A stretch of DNA of 64,000 nt from Bacillus australimaris (GTDB taxonomy: Bacteria > Bacillota > Bacilli > Bacillales > Bacillaceae). Location: positions 1 through 64,000 of the forward strand of contig NZ_LGYN01000029.1 of NCBI RefSeq assembly GCF_001307105.1, given 5' to 3'. Below are positions 26,889-36,103 of this stretch, piece after piece. The notes beneath the pieces were generated by a model. It saw only the letters and a program-made list of their open reading frames with translations, was not told the origin of the DNA and ran no database searches. Position numbers and translations under genes: made by a program. Each line of letters starts with the position of its first letter. Within the stretch, counting starts at the first letter, position 1.

Positions 26889-29552
26889 TCATTTTTTCTT
26901 TACAATGTAGGTTTGTACCTGACAAGGTGTGAGCGGTTCAATGTGTAATGATCCATGCTGTGCTTTGAGTATATGTCCTTCAGGTGTTTCGCCTAAATTC
27001 GCTGTTTCTCCGTGTTGTAGAGATGAACTATTGATTGAAGCGGCTGTTTGACGAGCTAAATATGGATTGAAGAGACGGATGACAATGCCTGTTCCATGCT
27101 CTTCTTTCTTTAGAGCGCTTAGAATGGCTCCGTCTGTTTCAATGTCAAGCAGGCTATAAGTAGATTGTAAGTCTTCTTTCTCATCTCGGAAAGAGAAAAT
27201 TAAACGACCGTTTAAAAAGTCTGCCCGTTCGTAGCATTGAACAGGAGTTGTATACCGCTTGGCAAGCTGTGCTAAGTGTCCCTCGCTGACGGCATCTTGG
27301 CTATAATGCATACCGAATGAGAATGATAATGCGCCTTGAAGCTGAGCATCAGGTGTCTCAACAATTTTTTCTCCAGATGCGCGGCCTGGACGGTAAAGAA
27401 GATTTTCTTTCCCCATTTTTCCGAAACAGCGGAAGAGGGTATACGCAATCGTTGTGTAGCCTTCTCCTGTGATCTGGTATTCTCTCACGCAGTCGGTCAA
27501 CAGAGCGACACCATATGCATCGTCACGAAGTGCAACAAAGGATTGCATCGGTTCAATGGTGATCGGTTTTTCTTCCCAATGTTCATTGTTCCACCATTCA
27601 AGCTCTTGCGTCAGTTCTGTTGGGCGTTCGATTGTACCAAACTGTTGATCGCTCAGTGAAACGTTTGACGCGATGCCTGTATCAAAGAGAACACGCAGAC
27701 GATGGTCTAACGCATGGTTGTCGACATCCACATGAAAACGGATAACAGCCTCATCTTTATTTAATGCCACCTTCGCTGTGATTGGGAGTGAAGTCGTGGT
27801 CGATTGCTGAGAGCGTTCCTCTAAGTCATATGGGACAGTGAGCTGAAGCTGGATGGTCAGCTCCTCTTGCAGACCGCTTTTAGACACTGTGATGTTTGCT
27901 GATGAAAGATCTTTGGATGACACATACAGATCCTCACGTGGTGGTGAATAGTTGTAGGAATCCCCATCGTCTCCGTTGTCTTCAAAGATCATTTGCTCAG
28001 AGAAGGTCTTGCCTGTTTGTTTATCTGTGATGTCCAGCGATCCGTTGTCGTTTGCCGCAATGCGGTAATACTCATTTTCAATAACGCGTCCTTCTGTTTG
28101 TTCCCACGCAGATTCGCTTGATTCATCGAAAACCATGCTCACTTGTGTATAACCTACTGACGGTAAGTCGCTGGCTTCAATTAGCAGAACGGCTTTCCAT
28201 ACTTGTTGTGGCATGTACACATCCTTACTTGGGTTAAGAGAAATTTGCTGTGCCAGCACATAATCTGTGACATCAGTTTTGTTTTTCACTGTGTAGTGAA
28301 GCGTTCTTCCATTTGCATCCTTCAGCGTAAATGGACGTTCTGTGATAAACGTTTCGACTTCAATGACTTCAGAGCGCGTTGAAGGCAGTGTATTGAATAA
28401 AGTGAACGTGATTTCCTGCTCTGTTTGCAGTCGAATTGCGATGAGACGCATGTGTAAGTCCACCAAATTCTCGGCGATCTCCTTTGCCTGCTTGTAGCGG
28501 AAGAAGACGTCTTGATTCGTCGTATCACTATTACAGCCGCCAATGCTGTCATGCGCTGCATTTTCAAACATGAGGTACCAAATATCACGAACCGTGTTAT
28601 GAGGATAGTCATGTCCTAGTGAATAGCTGATCGTTAAGATTGGCTCCATCACATTGACGAGATAGTTTTCAATTTGATTGTTTAAGATTTTTAAATCAGC
28701 TCGTGTTGAAAAGATCGATTTGTGAATCCGCATATGCTTCGCGTGAATAAGCTCTCCTTGTAACGTCTCAAAAGACGTCCGCTCTTTTTTCACTGCTGCA
28801 ATATAGTCTTCTAAACTACTGATTTGATAGTGATTCTCGTCAAGTTCATTGGCTTTTTCTAATAAGTCAGGCAGTTTTTTACGGATCGGTGCCTGGTCAA
28901 AGCCATTTGGGAAATAGACATTCTTTGTGGTGGCCTTCGCTTGCAGCGCACCAATTTTTTCAGATAAAAAGGCTTGTAAGTCTTCATCCTTCTCAGGAAT
29001 ATTACCGCCGTAGTAGTAACCAAATGGCAGGTTCACAGCAAAGACTTCACTGCCGTCAGCGCCGCGCCAATTGAATTCAGTATGATTCGTCATATGGTCA
29101 GAAACGCCGCGCCAAAATGCCGTATCCACAATGCCGAATCCGCGATAAATCTGAGGCATTTGTGCGGATTGGCCGAAGGAATCAGGGACATAGCCGACTT
29201 TCATCACATGACCGAACTGCTGACAGCGTTCAATTCCATATTGCAGGTTCCGCACAATCGATTCACCTGAGATGACGAGCTGGTCAGTTTGGGTATACCA
29301 CGGACCGATGATGAGACGTTTGGCTGTGACGAGCTTTTTGATTCGATTCTCATCCTCTGGACGCCATTTCAGGTAATCATCTAATAAGGATGCCTGGGCA
29401 TCGAGCATGAAGTAATGGAATCTTTCATCTGTTTCAAGGGTGTCTAAAATGTCCATTACGCTTTTCATTAAGTAGATACGGGAGCGGGAGGTGGTGAAAT
29501 ACCATTCCCGGTCCCAGTGAGTATGTGGAATCACATGTACATTGACAGTCAT
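26889..29552 (-). CDS. mngB: GH38 alpha-mannosidase (mannosylglycerate hydrolase-like)
   Basis: 887 residues. The N-terminal GH38 domain (about 1-270) has the zinc ligands His10 and/or His12 and Asp14 in PHTHWDREWY, and Asp124, ligand and nucleophile, in YVPDSFGQS. A helical middle domain with HDSIGGCNSD and beta-rich C-terminal domains follow. It has no signal peptide, so it acts in the cytoplasm. In E. coli, MngB cleaves 6-phospho-mannosylglycerate after import by a fructose-type PTS. The same gene set here supports that role, though another alpha-mannoside is possible. The ATG follows AAAGGTG. Confidence 0.87.
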   Translation of the reverse strand: MTVNVHVIPHTHWDREWYFTTSRSRIYLMKSVMDILDTLETDERFHYFMLDAQASLLDDYLKWRPEDENRIKKLVTAKRLIIGPWYTQTDQLVISGESIVRNLQYGIERCQQFGHVMKVGYVPDSFGQSAQMPQIYRGFGIVDTAFWRGVSDHMTNHTEFNWRGADGSEVFAVNLPFGYYYGGNIPEKDEDLQAFLSEKIGALQAKATTKNVYFPNGFDQAPIRKKLPDLLEKANELDENHYQISSLEDYIAAVKKERTSFETLQGELIHAKHMRIHKSIFSTRADLKILNNQIENYLVNVMEPILTISYSLGHDYPHNTVRDIWYLMFENAAHDSIGGCNSDTTNQDVFFRYKQAKEIAENLVDLHMRLIAIRLQTEQEITFTLFNTLPSTRSEVIEVETFITERPFTLKDANGRTLHYTVKNKTDVTDYVLAQQISLNPSKDVYMPQQVWKAVLLIEASDLPSVGYTQVSMVFDESSESAWEQTEGRVIENEYYRIAANDNGSLDITDKQTGKTFSEQMIFEDNGDDGDSYNYSPPREDLYVSSKDLSSANITVSKSGLQEELTIQLQLTVPYDLEERSQQSTTTSLPITAKVALNKDEAVIRFHVDVDNHALDHRLRVLFDTGIASNVSLSDQQFGTIERPTELTQELEWWNNEHWEEKPITIEPMQSFVALRDDAYGVALLTDCVREYQITGEGYTTIAYTLFRCFGKMGKENLLYRPGRASGEKIVETPDAQLQGALSFSFGMHYSQDAVSEGHLAQLAKRYTTPVQCYERADFLNGRLIFSFRDEKEDLQSTYSLLDIETDGAILSALKKEEHGTGIVIRLFNPYLARQTAASINSSSLQHGETANLGETPEGHILKAQHGSLHIEPLTPCQVQTYIVKKK

Positions 29553-29580
29553 TGATCAACGACACCTTTCTTTGTTCAAA

Positions 29581-30699
29581 TTATCCTTCTAGCACAAGGT
29601 CAAAATCGTCTTCTTCTTTCTGCTTCTGATCATGCTCTGGCGTTTTTGGCTCTTTTTTCTCAGAGAAATTCACAAGTAGGTTGGCGCCAATACCGATAAT
29701 GAGTGCGCCAGTAAGGGCTCCGATTAAATAAGCCCACCAGTTTCCGACTGAGAAGAAGCCGTATAGCCCGCCAATTGGTGGCATGATGTCATGAACACCT
29801 AATAATGCAGCGACCCCGCTTCCAGCAGCACACGCGATGACATTGAGCGGAATCAATTTCAAAGGATTGACGAGGGTAAAAGGAATCGCCCCTTCTGTAA
29901 TACCGATAATGCCCATGACGAGCCCGCCTCGTCCTGCTTCTCTAAAGGTTGGAGAGAAGTTGCGTTTTCGAATTAAAGTCGCAATCCCATATCCAAGCGG
30001 TGGAATGACAATGGCAATATTGACGAGAATGGCAGGGAGATAGACGCCTGATAGGAAGAGCGCGTTACCAGCCATCCAGGCTGATTTATTTACCGGTCCG
30101 CCAAGATCGAAGCCAATCATCGCACCTAAAATGAGAGCGAGCGCGAGTGTACTTGTTCCATCTGCGACCATGCCTTTGATCCATTCAATTAATGCTGTGT
30201 TCAAAGCACCTAATGGTCCGCCCAGTAGAACAGACATAAGAAGTCCGGTTAAGCCAACGGTAATGAGCGGCAAGATGAGCAGAGGCACGAGCCCTGCTGC
30301 AGAGCCTTGAATTTGAATTTTTCTTTTCACAAATAGAGCGACATATCCTGCGAAGAAGCCGGCAATGACGGCACCAATAAATCCTGCATTCGTTGCGCTG
30401 GCAAGGGCACCGCCGATAAAGCCCGCTGCAAGACCTGATTTATCCGCAATGGAATAGGCGATAAATCCAGCGAGCAGAACGTTCATTAAGCCAATACCTG
30501 TCCAGCCAACTTGCTCCATTAAATAGGCGCCGTGGAGTATGCCGCCAGCATCCTTATAGGCATTTAAATCTGAAACACCAAATCCTAATCCGACCAGTTT
30601 CGCTAAACCAACGATAAGTGAGGCACCGATGATCACAGGAAGGATATAAGAAATTCCGGTCATGAGGTGGCCTTCAATCACTTTTAATTTTGCTTTCAT
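29581..30699 (-). CDS. PTS fructose-family EIIC permease
   Basis: 372 residues from the ATG at 30699, nine bases after GAAAGGAG; an ATG at 30726 lies upstream of that ribosome site and is not the start. About nine membrane segments carry the fructose-class EIIC marks: GHLMTGISYILP near the start, GFDLGGPVNK near residue 200 and a GITEGAIPF motif near residue 260. The C-terminal tail is charged. It moves the sugar while EIIB phosphorylates it. It lies between the EIIB gene and the mannosidase gene. Confidence 0.88.
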   Translation of the reverse strand: MKAKLKVIEGHLMTGISYILPVIIGASLIVGLAKLVGLGFGVSDLNAYKDAGGILHGAYLMEQVGWTGIGLMNVLLAGFIAYSIADKSGLAAGFIGGALASATNAGFIGAVIAGFFAGYVALFVKRKIQIQGSAAGLVPLLILPLITVGLTGLLMSVLLGGPLGALNTALIEWIKGMVADGTSTLALALILGAMIGFDLGGPVNKSAWMAGNALFLSGVYLPAILVNIAIVIPPLGYGIATLIRKRNFSPTFREAGRGGLVMGIIGITEGAIPFTLVNPLKLIPLNVIACAAGSGVAALLGVHDIMPPIGGLYGFFSVGNWWAYLIGALTGALIIGIGANLLVNFSEKKEPKTPEHDQKQKEEDDFDLVLEG

Positions 30700-30738
30700 T
30701 TTGCTTTGCTCCTTTCTATATGGCATTGCTCATGTTTA

Positions 30739-31065
30739 TTAAGATTCAGATTTCTTCTTTTCAACAAGCGCTACGGCTTTGGTGATGATTTGTTCGGCAT
30801 TTTTTAAGGCGCGTCCGATTTCGACACGTACTGTAGGAATGCCTGAGAAGCGTTCCGCATCGTTGATATGCTGATTTGAGGCAATGATGCAGAGGTCTGC
30901 CTGCTGTGCTTCTTCTGCTGTAATGCCGTTTACCTGTCCCATAATGCCTTGCTGTTCGATTTTGATCTCGTGTCCAAGCTGTTTACCCGCATTTTCTAAT
31001 GCCTTTGCTGCCATTGGTGTATGAGCTAATCCTGCTGGACATGAAGTGACACCGACAATTTTCAT
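30739..31065 (-). CDS. PTS fructose-family EIIB
   Basis: 108 residues with phospho-Cys9 in the TSCPAGLAHT motif. The domain takes phosphate from EIIA and gives it to the incoming sugar. Its ATG overlaps the EIIA stop by four bases (ATGA), so the two are coupled. In E. coli MngA the three domains are on one chain; here they are separate. Confidence 0.9.
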   Translation of the reverse strand: MKIVGVTSCPAGLAHTPMAAKALENAGKQLGHEIKIEQQGIMGQVNGITAEEAQQADLCIIASNQHINDAERFSGIPTVRVEIGRALKNAEQIITKAVALVEKKKSES

Positions 31066-31520
31066 TGTGTAATCCCCTCTTTCAATTGTTGTTCAATGAC
31101 TTCGTAGTAGTAATCGGCTGTTTGACCGGGTTGAATCTTTTCGATGAAATCAGGTTCCATTAGGCTGGTCGCAATACCTGACAGTAACTTCAGGTGTGTG
31201 ATATTGGCCTCTTCTAGTGGAACGAGCAGTGTAAATAAATAGCTTGTGGGCAAATCATCGAAGCTTCCCCAATCAATAGGCTGCTCAAGCTCTAAAAAAA
31301 GAAGTGAAGCCTTTTGTACAGCAGAGCTTTTTGTATGAGGGATGGCGAAGCCTTGCTGAAGTCCTGTGGAGACCTCGTCTTCCCGTTTTAATAAATCCGT
31401 TAATAGCCCTGCTTGATCGTGTGTAATCTGAAGGTCTTCAGCTTTCTCAGAAATATATTGTAAAATCTCATTCTTTGATCGACCGTTTACTTTTGTGAAA
31501 ACATGATCTTTTTGGAACAA
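31062..31520 (-). CDS. PTS fructose-family EIIA
   Basis: 152 residues from a TTG at 31520, six bases after AGAGAAGGG. The longer frame from the ATG at 31583 has no ribosome site and would begin within a few bases of the transcription start, so I reject it. The phospho-histidine is in GFAIPHTKS, near residue 75. It is the first gene of the leftward alpha-mannoside operon and takes phosphate from HPr. Confidence 0.85.
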   Translation of the reverse strand: MFQKDHVFTKVNGRSKNEILQYISEKAEDLQITHDQAGLLTDLLKREDEVSTGLQQGFAIPHTKSSAVQKASLLFLELEQPIDWGSFDDLPTSYLFTLLVPLEEANITHLKLLSGIATSLMEPDFIEKIQPGQTADYYYEVIEQQLKEGITQ

Positions 31521-31542
31521 GCTGATCCCTTCTCTCTTGTTT

Positions 31543-31618
31543 ATTAAGCGCTTACAAGTTGATTGTAATGTACTTTTTGTCATGGTTAAATAGAATCATT
31601 TTCCGTTTGAAATGGCAA
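31543..31618 (-). promoter_or_regulatory. Promoter and downstream cre box of the alpha-mannoside operon
   Basis: Read leftward, TTGCCA (31613-31618) and TTCTAT (31590-31595) are 17 bases apart. TGTAAGCGCTTAAT at 31543-31556 fits the cre consensus and lies some 30-40 bases into the transcript, where CcpA would act as a roadblock. Confidence 0.75.
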
Positions 31619-31762
31619 AAAGTTTATGAAGCTATTTGACTTGCTGTCTGAATATCTCAAATCCTAGCTTAAAACGAGTTTAATTATGTAAAAAACAGAT
31701 TCTACTACATCTCTTTCTGTGATATTCTTCCAAGGTATCATAAAAGATAAGGGGGTCTTTTC

Positions 31763-34429
31763 ATGTTCAAAAAACAGGTCAAATCCTGTGTCATCGTACT
31801 CATGGCCATCATTTTATGTATGGCAGCATTACCTGGATACGAGGCTGCAGCTGCCAGTAAAGGAACGAATGTCACTGAAGCCATAGGGTTAAAAAATGGT
31901 GAAGTGATCTCAGGTACATTACAGAATGAAAAGGAAGAGTCATGGTACCAAATCTCGCCATCTGCACAAGAGGTGGCAAAACATACGCATATGCAAATTT
32001 CTGTGAAAAGCAAACAAGTGTTGTCCGTATCGGTCTATCCAAGTAAGGATAGAGCGATGAAGGATGATACATATTCAAGATATCGCACGGACACATCTAG
32101 CGGGGAAACAGAGATCAACTTCCCGCATGCATGGTCAGGTCCTTACTATGTCAAAGTGCTCTATTTAGGTTCGGAGGAAGACAGCCGTGATGAGGAAGAG
32201 GATGCGGCATATTCAATCGGATATAAAGGAGCAAACCTTCCGCCTTCTGAACCCATTTTTCCTGAAGATGATGAGCCTGAAATCATTATTATTGAGAAAA
32301 AGCACGGGCGTGAAATTCTTCAATCAATGCGTACAATCGAAGATAAACGATTCAATGAAACAGCAGATGGTCAGAAGCTTGTGCGTCTGCTCCAAAAAAC
32401 AAAGCCGTTTCTCAAATCAAAGCTCATTAAACATCACAAAGAGCAGCAAAAGGTATACAACCATCTGCTCACATTAAAAACAATGCTAAGTGACGTAGAG
32501 AAAAATGGTGCATTTAGCGGTCATATCGTGACAGAAAAAGAACAAAAGGCGATCCGCTCCCTTTTTGATATGCTCAAGGAAGCAAGTCCAGCTTATTTAA
32601 AAAAGGAATTAGAAGCAGTCAGTCAAAAAGTTGGAATCGATCAGCTTGAAGGGAAATCGGTTGGTTATGTATTAGAGAAACAAAAGCTAGTAAAAGAAGA
32701 GAAGATCAAGACGAATAAGATCATCTTTAAATTAAAGGATGGCCAAACACTTCAATCTGCGAAAAAGAAGATGAAAAGCTACGGCATTCAAGAAAATCGT
32801 GTGACATCGCAGTCAGTAAATCCTTTATTCAAAGGAATGTATGTCTATGATGTGCCAGCGGGGCAAGAATCAGCTGGAAAGACGCTAAAAGCAGGGAAAG
32901 CTGCCATCAAGAGCACGGCAAGAAAGCTGTCCAGCATGCCGAATGTTGAGTTTGCAGAGCCTGTTCAAACCTATCGCGCACTTAGTAGCGACGCGCAGTA
33001 TGGTTACCAGTGGCCGCTGAAAAACAGTGCACAAAACAGCGGGAAAAAAGGCGCTGACGTCAAGTTTGAACAAATGAATACACTAATTGGCACAAGCAAA
33101 ATGAAGCAAACATTAATTGCTGTTGTCGATACAGGGGTAGACAGCCGTTTGACGGATTTAAGCGGGGCTGTTCGTACAGACTTAGGTGCGAATCTCATTG
33201 AGCGAAACAAAAATGCGATCGATGACAATGGACACGGCACGCATGTGGCAGGTATCATTGCTGCAAAATCTGATAATCATTACTCAATGGCAGGTCTCAA
33301 CCAACACACAGGCATCATTCCGGTTAAGGTGCTGGATGCCTATGGCTTTGGTGATACAGAGCATATTGCACTTGGAATCAAACATGCTGTGGACAAAGGC
33401 GCAAAGGTCATCAACATGAGCCTTGGCGGCTACTACAGCAGAGTGATTGAATATGCAATGAATTACGCTGCTCAAAGAAATGTATTAGTGGTCGTGGCGA
33501 GTGGAAATGATGGCGTACCAGAGATGGGCTACCCTGCGACATCGAAATACGCAATGGCGATTGGCGCAAGCAACCGCATGGATATTGCCGCTGAGTTCTC
33601 AAGCTATGGCAAAGGACTGAGCATGTCAGCACCAGGGTCGGATATTCCGAGCTTGATGCCAGATGGAAATGTCTCATACCTTAGCGGGACATCAATGGCG
33701 ACACCGTATGTGGCAGCAGCAGCAGGATTACTGCTTTCTAAAAATCCATCCTTGAAGCCAAATCAAGTGAGAAATATCTTGCAAAGTACAGCAGATGATA
33801 TTTCCTTTACATCTGTTGATGGAAAAAACGACGTTTACTATGATGAAAACGATGAACCGATTGTCGACCCGAAAATTCCAGGTGTCGATTGGATGACAGG
33901 ACACGGCAGATTGAATGCATTTGCTGCATTAAGTGCTGTCGAACTGAATGCATCTGTGAGCAAAGTGGAAGATCAGCATCAAAAGGTGACAGGTAAAGCA
34001 AAAGCCGGCGCTGCTATTTCTGTGTATAGAGGCAAAACCCTTCTAGGGAAAGGCACAGCAGGCAAAAAGGGAACCTTTAGTGTGAAGATTAAGCATCAAA
34101 ACAAGAACAAAGTCCTTCGCATTAAGATTTCAAAAGGAAAGGCCGCTACAACTCTCAAAACCGTGGTGAAAAAAGGCAAAGTACCAGCTAAGCCGAAAGT
34201 GAGTAAAGTAACGGTCAAAAGTAAAGCGATCAAAGGGACTGCGGGTGCAGGCCTGACCATTAAAGTGAAAAACAAATCAAAGAAAGTCATTAAAACAGTC
34301 AAAACCAATAACAAGGGCGCATTTACTGCCCAAATAAAACCGCAAAAAGCCAAAACGGTCTTGTATGTGACCGCAACAGATGTGAGAAAAAGAGAAAGTA
34401 AGGCGGTAAAAGTGGTTGTGAAAAAATAA
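31763..34429 (+). CDS. Large secreted subtilisin-like (S8) protease
   Basis: 888 residues. A signal peptide covers about 1-32. A pre-peptidase C-like region and a charged, helical propeptide extend to about 430. The S8 catalytic domain has Asp456 in VVDTGVD, His491 in NGHGTHVAG and Ser644 in SGTSMATPY. The C-terminus (about 735-888) is lysine-rich and holds two Ig-like repeats, each with a KGTAGAG- or KGTFSVKI-like pattern. The extended basic tail may bind the cell wall. It is much longer than Epr or subtilisin and is not Vpr. It has a good ribosome site (AAGGGGG) and its own terminator. Confidence 0.88.
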   Translation: MFKKQVKSCVIVLMAIILCMAALPGYEAAAASKGTNVTEAIGLKNGEVISGTLQNEKEESWYQISPSAQEVAKHTHMQISVKSKQVLSVSVYPSKDRAMKDDTYSRYRTDTSSGETEINFPHAWSGPYYVKVLYLGSEEDSRDEEEDAAYSIGYKGANLPPSEPIFPEDDEPEIIIIEKKHGREILQSMRTIEDKRFNETADGQKLVRLLQKTKPFLKSKLIKHHKEQQKVYNHLLTLKTMLSDVEKNGAFSGHIVTEKEQKAIRSLFDMLKEASPAYLKKELEAVSQKVGIDQLEGKSVGYVLEKQKLVKEEKIKTNKIIFKLKDGQTLQSAKKKMKSYGIQENRVTSQSVNPLFKGMYVYDVPAGQESAGKTLKAGKAAIKSTARKLSSMPNVEFAEPVQTYRALSSDAQYGYQWPLKNSAQNSGKKGADVKFEQMNTLIGTSKMKQTLIAVVDTGVDSRLTDLSGAVRTDLGANLIERNKNAIDDNGHGTHVAGIIAAKSDNHYSMAGLNQHTGIIPVKVLDAYGFGDTEHIALGIKHAVDKGAKVINMSLGGYYSRVIEYAMNYAAQRNVLVVVASGNDGVPEMGYPATSKYAMAIGASNRMDIAAEFSSYGKGLSMSAPGSDIPSLMPDGNVSYLSGTSMATPYVAAAAGLLLSKNPSLKPNQVRNILQSTADDISFTSVDGKNDVYYDENDEPIVDPKIPGVDWMTGHGRLNAFAALSAVELNASVSKVEDQHQKVTGKAKAGAAISVYRGKTLLGKGTAGKKGTFSVKIKHQNKNKVLRIKISKGKAATTLKTVVKKGKVPAKPKVSKVTVKSKAIKGTAGAGLTIKVKNKSKKVIKTVKTNNKGAFTAQIKPQKAKTVLYVTATDVRKRESKAVKVVVKK

Positions 34430-34432
34430 AAG

Positions 34433-34469
34433 AAGAACTTCCCTTTCTAAAAAAGGGGAAGTTTTTTTG
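34433..34469 (+). terminator. Terminator of the S8 protease gene
   Basis: AACTTCCC pairs with GGGGAAGTT around a loop of about 11 bases, followed by T. Confidence 0.85.
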
Positions 34470-34537
34470 TTTTTTACTGGAAAAATACCAATTACTGTCG
34501 ATAGTAATATAGTAGGAAAAAAAAGGAGGATTTATTG

Positions 34538-35020
34538 ATGAAAAAAATGATGTTCGCTTTCATTCTATCATTGCTTCTCGTATTCCCAACCTTTGCACAT
34601 GCAGAGGAAACAGGAGCAGTACCAGCATCTGTACAAGTAACAGGTGTTACAGCAGCAGACGGAGGTATGGTCAATTACGGGTCTGGCAGTAAATATCGCG
34701 TAGGTTCGTATTATCCAGCTACTTTTAAAGGAACACTAAAAGATGCAAGTGGCAACCTCATGGCGAATCAGCCGATCCAGCTTTATTTTGAAGCAGCCAT
34801 CAAATCTTTTGCTCAAACAGCGACAGGCACAACAGACGAGAATGGACAATTTTCACTAACGATTCAAGTTCCTTCAGGTGCAGGTTACCGTACATATAAT
34901 AACGCTGGCTGGTCTACACATTATTACGATATCGTTCCAGTAACTTTCACTTCAAACGACATCAAGCTATCTTCAAATGTCACAAGTGTGTACCATTTGG
35001 CATATACATTACGTAACTAA
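34538..35020 (+). CDS. Small secreted beta-rich protein
   Basis: 160 residues from the ATG at 34538, eight bases after AAAAGGAGG. A signal peptide ends after AHA (about residue 21). The mature part is beta-rich; the segment GTLKDASGNLMANQPIQLYF followed by TTDENGQFSLTIQVP is a transthyretin- or Big_1-like Ig fold. No catalytic residues are apparent. It follows the large protease gene but has its own terminator-separated unit. Function unknown. Confidence 0.7.
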   Translation: MKKMMFAFILSLLLVFPTFAHAEETGAVPASVQVTGVTAADGGMVNYGSGSKYRVGSYYPATFKGTLKDASGNLMANQPIQLYFEAAIKSFAQTATGTTDENGQFSLTIQVPSGAGYRTYNNAGWSTHYYDIVPVTFTSNDIKLSSNVTSVYHLAYTLRN

Positions 35021-35067
35021 TCTGCTTGAAGAGACGACTTGGTGAAAGCCCTGTCGTTTTCATAGAA

Positions 35068-35100
35068 AAAAGGATGTCACTTGGTGACATCCTTTTTTTT
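35068..35100 (+). terminator. Terminator of the small secreted protein gene
   Basis: AAAAAGGATGTCAC pairs with GTGACATCCTTTTT around TTG, followed by T. Confidence 0.92.
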
Positions 35101-35359
35101 GTTAGCAAACCTGCTGGGCGGCAACCGAAAGAGTCGATAAACAAACACTCATCAGCCGTTATTCCCAGATTCAATCGAACGTTTAACTTTTAATCCTGAG
35201 CTTTGATGGATAAGAACTTTTACACTTGAACTTTGATCCTTGAACGTTCAGCTTTGAGCTTTTATCAAGGATCATCCAGAGATGATCAGATGAGGAGGGA
35301 ATGACCTTTCCCTCGGAGGTGTTTAGTTCTATCGATTTTCGGCTCACTAACAAAATCCA
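35101..35359. other. Gene-free structured spacer
   Basis: No supported gene. The stretch carries imperfect repeats around CTTTGAT and TTGAAC. TGATCCTTG (35234-35242) pairs exactly with CAAGGATCA (35266-35274). GATCATC-N4-GATGATC and GAGGGAA-N5-TTTCCCTC follow. It may be a folded 3' region of the minus-strand gene or a decayed element. Confidence 0.4.
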
Positions 35360-35980
35360 TTAATTGATCTGTATTTTTGTCAGAGTATTGCTTTCAGACA
35401 ATGAAAAATCAACTTCCATTTGAAAATCTTCAATTTCTTTCGAAAGCTGTTCAATTTTCACGCGAAGGCGAAGTGGATCGATCATCATCGCCTCATTTTC
35501 AGCTAGGAAAGACTTCACAATCTCTTGGTTGGCAGCCGCTTGTGTTTTTCCGTCTTTTCCAAACAAGGTTTCTAAATGCTGATCAAGTCTCTTTTTGACA
35601 TCTTCATTGGTTTGTTCTGCTTTATCGACTAGCTCTTTGTACACCTGTTTCATTTTCCGTAAATAACGAATATCGTATTCTATCGACGTCTTACGCTCAA
35701 TCGCCTCTGCCACTGTCATACGGACACCCGCCACATCAATCGTTGTGGTCGCATTCGATACAACGATGGCTGATTTGATGGCATTTCGGCGTTTGATTAA
35801 AGCTTGAATCGATTGGTCATCAGCCTTCGCCTTTTTTTCGACTTCTTCTTGTTTTTGAAATCCGTTCTGTATATGTTTCCCGATCATCAATCCACCAAGT
35901 ACGGCGTCATCAACGGTTCGATTGATTCTCTTATCTAACATTTTCAGTTCACTTAATGCTCTTGTAATGGTCATTTCCAT
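35360..35980 (-). CDS. Coiled-coil protein of unknown function
   Basis: 206 residues from the ATG at 35980 after GGGAGAT; an in-frame ATG at 35974 is possible. The protein is mostly helical with long charged heptad-like stretches (about 40-80 and 95-200) and no membrane segment. Its pattern recalls small phage or prophage helical proteins, but there are no phage genes next to it. It is not clearly in an operon. Function unknown. Confidence 0.6.
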   Translation of the reverse strand: MEMTITRALSELKMLDKRINRTVDDAVLGGLMIGKHIQNGFQKQEEVEKKAKADDQSIQALIKRRNAIKSAIVVSNATTTIDVAGVRMTVAEAIERKTSIEYDIRYLRKMKQVYKELVDKAEQTNEDVKKRLDQHLETLFGKDGKTQAAANQEIVKSFLAENEAMMIDPLRLRVKIEQLSKEIEDFQMEVDFSLSESNTLTKIQIN

Positions 35981-36103
35981 ATCGCGACATCTCCCTTGGT
36001 TCGTCCTGAAAATCATAGATTCCTATCATATACCAAAATGTCTTTGTTTTGCTAGTGATATCCTTTTTTGTCAAGGCGTTTAAAACAAAGAAAAAACCTG
36101 ATG

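Noticed and set aside
31763..34429. Vpr protease
   Set aside because: The propeptide, the long lysine-rich Ig-like tail and the length of 888 residues do not fit Vpr.
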